This document shows positions 1 to 4,479 of a stretch of DNA of 6,060 nt, one piece after another. Position 1 is the stretch's first letter. Each line of letters begins with the position of its first letter. The stretch comes from Candidatus Aenigmatarchaeota archaeon (lineage in GTDB: Archaea; Aenigmatarchaeota; Aenigmatarchaeia; QMZP01). The notes under the pieces were generated by a model. It was not told the origin of the DNA and did no database searches. It was given only the letters and a program-made list of their open reading frames with translations. Location of the stretch: the NCBI GenBank assembly GCA_016202745.1, contig JACQOB010000067.1:1-6060 (forward strand). Direction: 5' to 3'. Position numbers and translations under genes: made by a program.

Positions 1-2
1 AT

Positions 3-197
3 AGAGAAGGATATAACAACATTGGACAAAAAATAGATAGAACCATCTTTGAGGCAAATGAAAAAAATGCTGACATTGGAAATAAGAAGGCCAAATATAT
101 TAAATTAATACTTATCACATTTTTTATCGGATTTATGTTTATAATATTATCTAACATTATATCAAATATAGGTTTAGAGGTAGTTCAACATGGATGA
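3..197 (+). CDS. C-terminal end of a membrane protein (partial)
   Basis: An open frame enters from the left edge and stops with TGA at 195-197, giving 64 visible residues. The first half is polar and charged (about 32 residues ending NKKAKYIK). It is followed by one strongly hydrophobic segment of about 20 residues (LILITFFIGFMFIILSNII) and a short tail ending VVQHG. The shape suggests a membrane protein whose last transmembrane helix lies close to its C-terminus. The family cannot be named from this tail. The next ORF starts inside its last codons (ATG at 190), so the two are probably co-transcribed. The segment is markedly AT-rich compared with the DNA beyond the tRNA, which fits its being part of an integrated element. 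Confidence 0.6.
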   Translation, partial: REGYNNIGQKIDRTIFEANEKNADIGNKKAKYIKLILITFFIGFMFIILSNIISNIGLEVVQHG

Positions 198-297
198 AAA
201 AAAGAAGCGGGATACAAGCGGATGGGATGAGGGACCGATTAGAATAGTCACGATAGAAAAATCCCTAGACAAGTCACAGAAAAAAGAAAAGGAATAG
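190..297 (+). CDS. Small highly charged protein, 35 aa, unknown
   Basis: ATG at 190-192 and TAG at 295-297 encode 35 residues that start MDEKKKRD and end in a Lys/Glu tail (QKKEKE). The start codon overlaps the end of the upstream membrane-protein gene by 8 bp, a typical translational-coupling arrangement. The upstream sequence GGTTTAGAGGTAG contains GAGGT, a plausible ribosome binding site about 9 bases before the ATG. The protein has no cysteine, signal peptide or hydrophobic stretch. I do not recognise it. It could be an accessory factor of the membrane protein or a chance ORF; the overlap and the GAGGT favour a real gene. Its stop codon lies in a palindrome shared with the convergent integrase terminus. 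Confidence 0.45.
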   Translation: MDEKKKRDTSGWDEGPIRIVTIEKSLDKSQKKEKE

Positions 298-314
298 TAT
301 AACACAGTTATACT
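296..314. repeat. Perfect inverted repeat between convergent genes
   Basis: AGTATAAC-ACA-GTTATACT is an 8-bp perfect palindrome with a 3-base centre. It spans the stop codons of both convergent genes: TAG at 295-297 on + and TAA at 310-308 on -. As RNA it would be an AT-rich hairpin without a T-tract, so it is a weak terminator candidate. A near-identical palindrome recurs at 481-497 inside the integrase gene, which makes a protein-binding site at least as likely. Confidence 0.5.
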
Positions 315-1396
315 CTGTTAGCTTTCCACCTCAGGAACAACCCATAAAGAAACTGCTGGAATTCCATATTATCTGTTACACTGAATATTTCCTTTCTTTC
401 AAGGGACACCCCACATCTTGAACAGAATTTTGAACTTGAATCGTTCTGAAAACCGCACCTGAAACAACTTACCGTCTTGAGTATAACACTGTTATATTTA
501 TCAATATCAGTCTTTATGTTGTTGATTTCAAGGATTTTCTTGTCTATGTCAGCTCCGCTCAGATGTGTGTAAACTTGGACTGTCTTCAGTTGCTTCCAGC
601 CCCCATAAATCATCAGCTCCTGGCTGGTGAGCTTCTTTGCCAGCTCTGTGGCCTTTGAGTGGCGGAGTATGTGGGTGTAGACGCGCTTCCTTATCCCCGC
701 CCTCCCTGCCGCTGATTTTATGATATTGTTGAGACTTGTGTAATTGAGGAAGGTCTTTGTTTTCTTGTCCATCCTGTAGAATAATGGCGCTTCCGGGTCT
801 TCCCTGAATCTGTGATCCTGCATATATTGGGCCAAGAGAGGGACAGGCTCTATTATCCTTATTCTTCTTGACCCTGTTTTGCCCTCCTCGGGAACCATTA
901 CAACAGCTCCGTACTGGTCAAAAACAAGGTCTTTTACCTTGAGGCTTCTCACCTCCCCTGACCTGAGGGCAGCATGATAGGTGAGCGAGACCAGGGCCTT
1001 GTCCCTTACGCTCTGGCAAGCAGCTATTAGCCCGGAAGCCTCCTCCTCGCTCAGGACATCCTCGGGAAGCTTTGTTTTCAGCTTCACTTTCAGCCTGAAG
1101 TTCCTCACGTCTATCTTGGGATTTACCCATTCTGCAACAATCCTGAAGATGACCCAGTAGGTCTTCTTTGTGTCGTCTGAATAGCCGCTATCCTTTATCC
1201 AGAAGAAGAATTTCTCAGCGTCTTTCTGGTTCAGCTTTGAAAGAGGCTTGTTGATCTGGTTAAGGACGATCTTTATTACAAGTATGTATTTCATCCTCCT
1301 TCGCTCGGTTAGCCCTTTCTTGGCCAATTCATACTCAAGGAACCGGATAATGAGTTTCTGGTTGCTTTTGACCGTAGAACTGAGCAAATTCTCCAA
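308..1396 (-). CDS. Tyrosine recombinase/integrase with C-terminal zinc ribbon
   Basis: This 362-residue enzyme of the lambda-integrase/XerC-D superfamily would cut and rejoin DNA through a 3'-phosphotyrosine intermediate. Residues about 10-100 form the helical SAM-like core-binding domain and about 110-290 the catalytic domain. Catalytic residues visible are R145 (ALRSGEV), K173 (EEGKTG), H242 and R245 (HILRH), W267 (GGW) and the nucleophile Y276 (VYTH). The set is complete, so the enzyme should be active. Beyond the usual C-terminus lies a four-cysteine zinc ribbon (C311, C314, C325, C328; spacing CxxC-x10-CxxC) and a 33-residue tail. The start is TTG at 1396-1394, chosen because AGGAGG precedes it by 3 bases; the next TTG, three codons on, is an alternative. 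It runs away from the tRNA-Thr 3' end 72 bp upstream, so it is probably the integrase of an element lying to the left. A chromosomal XerA role is less likely because of the extra ribbon and the tRNA position. Confidence 0.93.
   Translation of the reverse strand: MENLLSSTVKSNQKLIIRFLEYELAKKGLTERRRMKYILVIKIVLNQINKPLSKLNQKDAEKFFFWIKDSGYSDDTKKTYWVIFRIVAEWVNPKIDVRNFRLKVKLKTKLPEDVLSEEEASGLIAACQSVRDKALVSLTYHAALRSGEVRSLKVKDLVFDQYGAVVMVPEEGKTGSRRIRIIEPVPLLAQYMQDHRFREDPEAPLFYRMDKKTKTFLNYTSLNNIIKSAAGRAGIRKRVYTHILRHSKATELAKKLTSQELMIYGGWKQLKTVQVYTHLSGADIDKKILEINNIKTDIDKYNSVILKTVSCFRCGFQNDSSSKFCSRCGVSLERKEIFSVTDNMEFQQFLYGLFLRWKANRV
481..497. repeat. Second copy of the TATAACAC-GTTATA palindrome
   Basis: GTATAACACTGTTATAT matches 297-312 at 15 of 16 positions, differing only at one base of the 3-base centre. 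It is again an inverted repeat (TATAAC-ACT-GTTATA). It lies in the integrase coding sequence, in the linker between catalytic domain and zinc ribbon (residues around Y301-I305). Two copies of a 16-bp palindrome 184 bp apart suggest a binding site for a dimeric protein. Confidence 0.45.
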
Positions 1397-1399
1397 ATT

Positions 1400-1405
1400 C
1401 CTCCT
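1400..1405 (-). promoter_or_regulatory. Shine-Dalgarno site of the integrase
   Basis: AGGAGG on the minus strand ends 3 bases before the TTG start at 1396. It is the strongest ribosome binding site in the window and supports the non-ATG start. The other genes here mostly look leaderless, so an SD-led integrase is a distinguishing trait. Confidence 0.6.
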
Positions 1406-1431
1406 GTACTGGCTGAAGACCGAAGACCCAA

Positions 1432-1458
1432 GACTGTGGACAGTCGGAGACTTATCTC
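1432..1458. repeat. Two adjacent small palindromes between tRNA and integrase
   Basis: GACTGT-GG-ACAGTC (1432-1445) and GAGA-CTTA-TCTC (1447-1458) are separated by a single base. They lie between the tRNA 3' end (1469) and the integrase ribosome binding site (1400-1405). Possible roles are an autoregulatory operator, a recombinase arm or core site, or part of the tRNA 3' trailer. Each is short and their function is inference. Confidence 0.35.
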
Positions 1459-1504
1459 TCAGATGTGAAGCCCCGGGAGGGAATCGAACCCTCGACCTGC
1501 TGAT

Positions 1505-1543
1505 ATCATGCCGTCACACCCAAAAGGGTCAGCATATCAACGA
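1505..1543 (-). other. Putative tRNA intron at 37/38, 39 nt
   Basis: The insertion sits just 3' of A37, the commonest archaeal tRNA intron position. Intron ATGC (1535-1532) pairs GCAT (1511-1508), and TGAT (1539-1536) pairs ATCA (1504-1501), leaving a 3-nt GAT bulge at the 3' splice side as archaeal splicing endonuclease expects. An ACCC-TTTT-GGGT hairpin lies within. The 5' bulge is not clean, so the exact cuts are uncertain by one or two bases. Confidence 0.72.
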
Positions 1544-1558
1544 TACAAGTCAGCTGCT

Positions 1559-1604
1559 TGTGGCCAGAGCCGACTGGATGCACTCTGTGCATGTCGGCAA
1601 CTGA
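1559..1604 (-). other. Putative tRNA intron in the D-stem (22/23), 46 nt
   Basis: Removing these 46 bases restores the D-stem GCTC/GAGC. The intron folds on itself: GCCGAC (1598-1593) pairs GTCGGC (1574-1569), and inside it ATGCAC (1592-1587) pairs GTGCAT (1583-1578) around an AGA loop. A textbook bulge-helix-bulge with two 3-nt bulges and a 4-bp centre could not be drawn at these exact edges, so the splice sites may be relaxed. The position rests on restoring the cloverleaf. Confidence 0.65.
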
Positions 1605-1660
1605 CTACCAAACTGAGCTACCGAGGCGCGAATTCTTTGTTAATTGTTTCTTTTGTTTAA

Positions 1661-1670
1661 TCTTTTAAGT
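1661..1670 (-). promoter_or_regulatory. TATA-like box of the tRNA-Thr gene
   Basis: ACTTAAAAGA on the minus strand lies about 38 bp before the mature tRNA 5' end, in an otherwise AT-rich stretch. With the usual 25-bp offset, transcription would start about 10-13 nt before the tRNA, leaving a short leader for RNase P. Confidence 0.45.
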
Positions 1671-1708
1671 CTGGCTAGGTGAAATTTGTTAAAGCCAGCA
1701 TCTAAGTG

Positions 1709-1748
1709 GGAGCCGTAATAAAACCGAAGGTTTTATAGGCTCCTTTTT
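1709..1748 (+). terminator. Long hairpin followed by T5
   Basis: GGAGCC (1709-1714) pairs GGCTCC (1738-1743). Inside it ATAAAACC (1718-1725) pairs GGTTTTAT (1729-1736) around a GAA triloop, with a small GTA/A internal loop between the stems. Five T's follow at 1744-1748. On + it has the form of an intrinsic terminator, but no plus-strand gene is seen upstream. It may instead insulate the tRNA promoter or be part of a structured element with the next hairpins. Confidence 0.4.
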
Positions 1749-1752
1749 GCTC

Positions 1753-1821
1753 CACAGCTTTTCGCTATTCCCGAAGGGAATGCGCCCATTCCTTCGGAAT
1801 CGGGTCTTGAAAAAAGCTGTG
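1753..1821. repeat. Predicted three-way junction of nested inverted repeats
   Basis: CACAGCTTTT (1753-1762) pairs AAAAGCTGTG (1812-1821) as a 10-bp closing stem. It encloses two hairpins of mirrored design. The first is CGC/GCG plus ATTCCC/GGGAAT with a bulged T1766 and a GAA loop (1763-1784). The second is CCC/GGG plus ATTCC/GGAAT with a bulged C1801 and a TTC loop (1785-1804). It lies 44 bp beyond the wHTH stop codon. It could be a 3'-UTR or terminator structure, a small structured RNA, or a cruciform or REP-like DNA element. Confidence 0.5.
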
Positions 1822-1865
1822 AATATTATTTCACATTGGATATTAAAATCAGCTGAAGGCTCCGC

Positions 1866-3146
1866 TCACGCCAGCCTGTATTTGCGGCCGCCGGCTTTCC
1901 TGACAGCCTTTTCCCTTATCATTGTCTGCAAATGGTATTCCACCAGGTTGTCGGTGATGTCCCTGCCGGACAAAGACCTGACCCGTTCGGCTATGTGGCA
2001 CGGCCTCATTCCGCGGCGCCTGCCAAGCGACCTTGCTATAGCCGACCTGATCTCATCCCCGGCTTCCTGGCTGAAGTTCCTCCGCTCCAGCTCATAGATT
2101 GCGATATCATTCTCAACGTGGGAAAACAGCATTTCCTCGTTCCTTTCATACCGGCGCTGCACGCTGTACAGCCCCCTGTAAGGGCCTATTGTATCTGCAA
2201 TCCTGCCCACGGGCCTGAGGACAAGGGACCAGAGGTGCCTGCCGTATTCGTTTGACCTCAGCCTGCTGAGGGTGTCCCTGCCCTTGAACTTTGCCGTGAG
2301 ATAGCCCATCTCCTCCATCACGGAAAGCAGGGTGGACGCGTGCATTACTGAGATGCCAAGCCCCTTGCCAACAGAATGGCAGTTGTGGCCTCTGTCCGCG
2401 TTTTTTCTGGTAAAATCCACAAAATCAAGGAAGCCTTCCCTTCTCCTCCTCAGCATGGGCCTTATCCTGAGCGCGCCTTCATACAACCTGTCGGCATCCC
2501 TGAGCCCCTCCCTGTTGCTTACGGAATAGGCAGCCCAGCCGGTATTTCTTTTCCCTTTTGAAAACGAATGGGGGGACTCATAGTCAACAATGCCTGCGGC
2601 ACCCAGGTCGTTAAGCGTGCCGGAGGCCGTGCTTTCACTCAGTCCTGTCAGGTCCATCACATCCTCCCTCCTGAACACCCTATCCGGATGCCTGCCAAGC
2701 AGCTCAAGCACCCTGTAGACGCCATACCCCCTCGTGTGTTCTGCGCCCCCCGTCTTGGTGGCATTGCCGAATATCCTCGTCATTGAGCAATATTTAGGCC
2801 TCTTCCTCCCCCTGGAAACATCATTCACAAAGCGCAAAGCCCTTGCCGCAATGGGGTCCCCCAGCTCAAACCCGGCATCTGTCTTCACATACGCAGAACC
2901 ATCAGGCGCCACAAAACCCGAGGACTCCAGCGTCTCCTGCGCATAATTCCAGACAGAGCCGTTGGTGACCGGCAAGGGCACGCCGCAAAAGGCCCCTACG
3001 CAATGGTAAAGGTCCATTATCGAATATTTTTCGTCCCCCATGGACCAGAGGGTAAGGGCCTTAAGGTCCCTGCTCAGCAGGCCGGATGTCAATGCCTCTA
3101 TCCTCTTCTCAAAGGTGGGGTTTGCCTGCCTGAATTCCCTGTACAT
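1866..3146 (-). CDS. Multi-winged-helix DNA-binding protein
   Basis: This 426-residue basic protein (ATG at 3146, TGA at 1868-1866) appears to consist of repeated winged-helix units. Unit 1 is about residues 28-98. Unit 2 is about 138-210, with a clear helix-turn-helix-like stretch around DLTGLSESTASGTLNDLGAAG. Unit 3 is about 236-300 (GLGISVMHASTLLSVMEEMGYL). Unit 4 is about 362-426 (ITDNLVEYHLQTMIREKAV, then a basic wing). No enzymatic motif or membrane segment is seen. It is probably a cytoplasmic transcription factor or nucleoid-associated DNA-binding protein. I do not recognise a named family; tandem wH architecture is known in archaeal regulators. It is the last of three closely spaced minus-strand genes, but its own TATA-like box 25 bp upstream argues for separate, leaderless expression. 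Confidence 0.72.
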   Translation of the reverse strand: MYREFRQANPTFEKRIEALTSGLLSRDLKALTLWSMGDEKYSIMDLYHCVGAFCGVPLPVTNGSVWNYAQETLESSGFVAPDGSAYVKTDAGFELGDPIAARALRFVNDVSRGRKRPKYCSMTRIFGNATKTGGAEHTRGYGVYRVLELLGRHPDRVFRREDVMDLTGLSESTASGTLNDLGAAGIVDYESPHSFSKGKRNTGWAAYSVSNREGLRDADRLYEGALRIRPMLRRRREGFLDFVDFTRKNADRGHNCHSVGKGLGISVMHASTLLSVMEEMGYLTAKFKGRDTLSRLRSNEYGRHLWSLVLRPVGRIADTIGPYRGLYSVQRRYERNEEMLFSHVENDIAIYELERRNFSQEAGDEIRSAIARSLGRRRGMRPCHIAERVRSLSGRDITDNLVEYHLQTMIREKAVRKAGGRKYRLA

Positions 3147-3167
3147 GAAAGAACTTTGAATGGAAGT

Positions 3168-3178
3168 CTTTAATTCAG
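3168..3178 (-). promoter_or_regulatory. TATA-like box of the winged-helix gene
   Basis: CTGAATTAAAG on the minus strand has its AATTAAAG core centred about 25 bp before the ATG at 3146, the distance expected for a leaderless archaeal transcript. No Shine-Dalgarno sequence lies between. It sits just downstream of the small Cys-rich gene. Confidence 0.45.
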
Positions 3179-3185
3179 ATGCCCC

Positions 3186-3329
3186 TTATCTACGGATTGC
3201 ATGCTTTATGACTTCCATACTGCAGCTATTGTGAGAGCTACACCAGGCCTCGCATCTGGAAGCCCACTTCTTGTCCGCATATTCAAACCCGCATTTGAAG
3301 CAAATGTATTTCCCTTTCTTCCTGACCAT
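3186..3329 (-). CDS. Small Cys-rich zinc-finger-like protein, 47 aa
   Basis: ATG at 3329 and TAA at 3188-3186 encode 47 residues: a basic start (MVRKKGKY), then C10-x2-C13-G, later C26-x3-C30 within CEAWC, and C36 within HNSC, ending KHAIRR. The CxxCG / CEAWC / HNSC pattern resembles a short, conserved archaeal protein family of unknown function that I recall but cannot name; zinc binding is inferred from the cysteines. It lies 24 bp after the SDR stop and 39 bp before the winged-helix start. Its TATA-like box overlaps the SDR stop codon. It is easily missed because of its length, but start, promoter and cysteine spacing together make it convincing. Confidence 0.75.
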   Translation of the reverse strand: MVRKKGKYICFKCGFEYADKKWASRCEAWCSSHNSCSMEVIKHAIRR

Positions 3330-3353
3330 AGAAGCCTATTCACGTTGCCGCGC

Positions 3354-3362
3354 TTAATAAAA
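3354..3362 (-). promoter_or_regulatory. TATA-like box embedded in the SDR stop codon
   Basis: TTTTATTAA on the minus strand is centred about 28 bp before the ATG of the 47-residue gene. It coincides with the last two sense codons and TAA stop of the SDR gene (TTT TAT TAA). It would give a leaderless or near-leaderless mRNA. No SD is present in the 24-bp gap. Confidence 0.4.
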
Positions 3363-4064
3363 CTTGTGAATGTCCACTGCAGCCCCGCTCTTCACCCTGC
3401 AGTCCGGCATGCACAGCTCCAGCACCTTCTCAGCCACGTGCTCGGGCTTCAGAATCTCCGACGGGTCCATGTCAGGCCACATGTCCCTGATTGTCTGGGT
3501 GTCAACAACCCCGGGGCAGACCGCGTACACCCTCACGCTCTTGTGCCCCAGCTCTTCCGCCAGGCTTTGCGTGAAGCCGTTGACCCCGAACTTGGACGCG
3601 CAATACGCGGAGAAGTTTGCGAACCCCCTCTTGCCACCTCCCGAGGAGATGTTGACTATAACACCGCCCCTGTCCTTTATGATATAAGGCAGGGCTTCCT
3701 TTGTGCAGAGATAGACGCCCTTGAGGTTGGTCCCCACTGTCTCATCCCAGTCCTTCTCCGTGGTGTTGAGCAGCGGCTTGTAATAGTAGACGCCGGCATT
3801 GTTCACGAGTATGTCAATCCTGCCGAATTCGGCGATCACCCTGTCAAAAAGCCTCTCCACATCGGCTGACTTTCCCACATCGCCCGCAACTGCAAGGCAC
3901 CCTACGCCAAGCTTCCTTATCAGTTTCGCCGCCAGCGCGAGCCCCTCCATGGTCCTGGCTATTATGGCGATGTCCGCGCCCTCCTTTGCCAGGGCAATGG
4001 CTATTGCCTTTCCAATCCCCCTGGAGCCTCCTGTCACTACTGCCACCCTGCCTGAGAGCCTCAT
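3354..4064 (-). CDS. SDR-family oxidoreductase (FabG-like)
   Basis: This 236-residue classical short-chain dehydrogenase/reductase is an NAD(P)-dependent soluble enzyme that oxidises or reduces a hydroxyl/carbonyl group; the substrate cannot be read from sequence. Visible motifs are the Rossmann glycine motif TGGSRGIG (11-18), D62-V63 contacting adenine, NNAG (88-91), N113, catalytic S140 or S141, Y154 and K158 (YCASK), and PG (184-185). R37 after the second strand suggests NADP(H) rather than NAD(H). Length is typical of the FabG/SDR fold, and the C-terminus (DIHKFY) is short. Start ATG at 4064; a TATA-like box about 25 bp before it points to a leaderless mRNA, divergent from the plus-strand gene at 4132. 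The following gene on the same strand begins 24 bp after its stop. Confidence 0.92.
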   Translation of the reverse strand: MRLSGRVAVVTGGSRGIGKAIAIALAKEGADIAIIARTMEGLALAAKLIRKLGVGCLAVAGDVGKSADVERLFDRVIAEFGRIDILVNNAGVYYYKPLLNTTEKDWDETVGTNLKGVYLCTKEALPYIIKDRGGVIVNISSGGGKRGFANFSAYCASKFGVNGFTQSLAEELGHKSVRVYAVCPGVVDTQTIRDMWPDMDPSEILKPEHVAEKVLELCMPDCRVKSGAAVDIHKFY

Positions 4065-4085
4065 GTGTAAATATTGTCATTCCGG

Positions 4086-4093
4086 AATAAAAA
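4086..4093 (-). promoter_or_regulatory. TATA-like box of the SDR gene
   Basis: TTTTTATT on the minus strand is centred 25 bp before the SDR ATG (4064). It shares a 67-bp divergent intergenic region with the plus-strand TATA box at 4103-4110, so the two genes could be co-regulated. Confidence 0.5.
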
Positions 4094-4102
4094 TGGAGAA
4101 TG

Positions 4103-4110
4103 TTTATATA
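4103..4110 (+). promoter_or_regulatory. TATA box of the 111-aa orphan gene
   Basis: TTTATATA is a near-ideal archaeal TATA box, centred 25 bp before the ATG at 4132. Leaderless transcription starting at the A of the ATG is expected. It supports the start at 4132 rather than any codon further upstream in the same frame. Confidence 0.65.
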
Positions 4111-4131
4111 GGCTGTTGGCCAGCAAAGAGC

Positions 4132-4467
4132 ATGGGAAAAACCTTTTACGTAATCCTGGAAGCGGAAAATCCCGCCATATATGAATTGATCAGGGATTCG
4201 CTGAAGGACCTTGCGGGTACAGGAGATATCAGTGGTACAATACAGTATTCAAGGGGACCTGGAAGCACAAGACATCGATGGAATATCGAATCGCGGACAG
4301 AACAAGACGGCAGCTGCATACAGACAAGGCTGGAAAGGCCGCTGATATTTCAGAGGGAATATGAGCATATCCTTCCTGTGAGCAAGCATAGCGGGAAATA
4401 CAGGCTTCAGGTAATCGATAGCCTGCTTGTAGAGCAGCTGTATGAGCAGGCAGCCGTTGCCCACTAG
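4132..4467 (+). CDS. Orphan protein A, 111 aa, distant paralogue of 5169-5462
   Basis: The frame is open far upstream, but the TATA box fixes the start at ATG 4132, giving 111 residues ending in TAG at 4465-4467. The pattern suggests an alpha/beta fold: strand TFYVILEAE (4-12), helix about 14-28, strand ISGTIQYS (33-40), strand RHRWNIESRT (47-56), a mixed middle, strand KYRLQVIDSL (89-98) and a final helix. No metal site, signal peptide or membrane segment is visible. It resembles the gene at 5169-5462: ungapped N-terminal register, a shared RW before a strand, an I-x3-L pair and a shared YRL-x-V strand. It is on the strand opposite to all its neighbours and ends 12 bp from the TOPRIM gene stop. 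I do not recognise the family. Confidence 0.68.
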   Translation: MGKTFYVILEAENPAIYELIRDSLKDLAGTGDISGTIQYSRGPGSTRHRWNIESRTEQDGSCIQTRLERPLIFQREYEHILPVSKHSGKYRLQVIDSLLVEQLYEQAAVAH

Positions 4468-4479
4468 CAGGCAAGGCGT

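Larger units (their letters stand above)
1469..1627 (-). tRNA. trnT: tRNA-Thr(UGU), interrupted by two introns
   Basis: Read on the minus strand, the exons fold into a standard cloverleaf of 74 nt. The acceptor GCCTCGG pairs CCGGGGC with one G-U. The D-stem GCTC pairs GAGC around a 9-nt loop. The anticodon stem GCTGA pairs TCAGC. The variable loop is AGGTC. The T-arm is GAGGG-TTCGATT-CCCTC. The anticodon loop C-U-UGU-A-A reads ACA/ACG Thr codons. U73 (1469) is the discriminator known for archaeal tRNA-Thr. CCA is not encoded. Putative exons are 1627-1605, 1558-1544 and 1504-1469. The D-stem is only completed when G22 joins A23-G24-C25 across the first intron. The second intron sits at the classic 37/38 position. 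An integrase begins 72 bp beyond the 3' end, so the uninterrupted 3' exon is a likely attachment site. Confidence 0.88.

Noticed and set aside
1500..1560. Second GCTGA (intron of tRNA) as the true anticodon stem
   Set aside because: The loop after it lacks U33 and a proper 7-base loop, whereas the first GCTGA gives C-U-UGU-A and a Thr tRNA with U73.
1248..1604. Plus-strand frame across the integrase start and tRNA
   Set aside because: It is antisense to the tRNA exons and the integrase N-terminus, and its translation contains the antisense of tRNA stems.
1747..2255. Plus-strand frames opposite the 3' half of the winged-helix gene
   Set aside because: They look like shadows of a GC-rich minus-strand gene; their composition is not protein-like and no promoter was seen.
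3201..3869. Long plus-strand frame opposite the SDR gene
   Set aside because: It is antisense to a gene with complete SDR motifs and shows no recognisable domain, promoter or ribosome binding site.
3799..4131. Upstream extension of the 111-aa orphan gene in the same frame (222 codons open)
   Set aside because: The extension runs antisense through the SDR gene, and a strong TATA box at 4103-4110 places the start at 4132.
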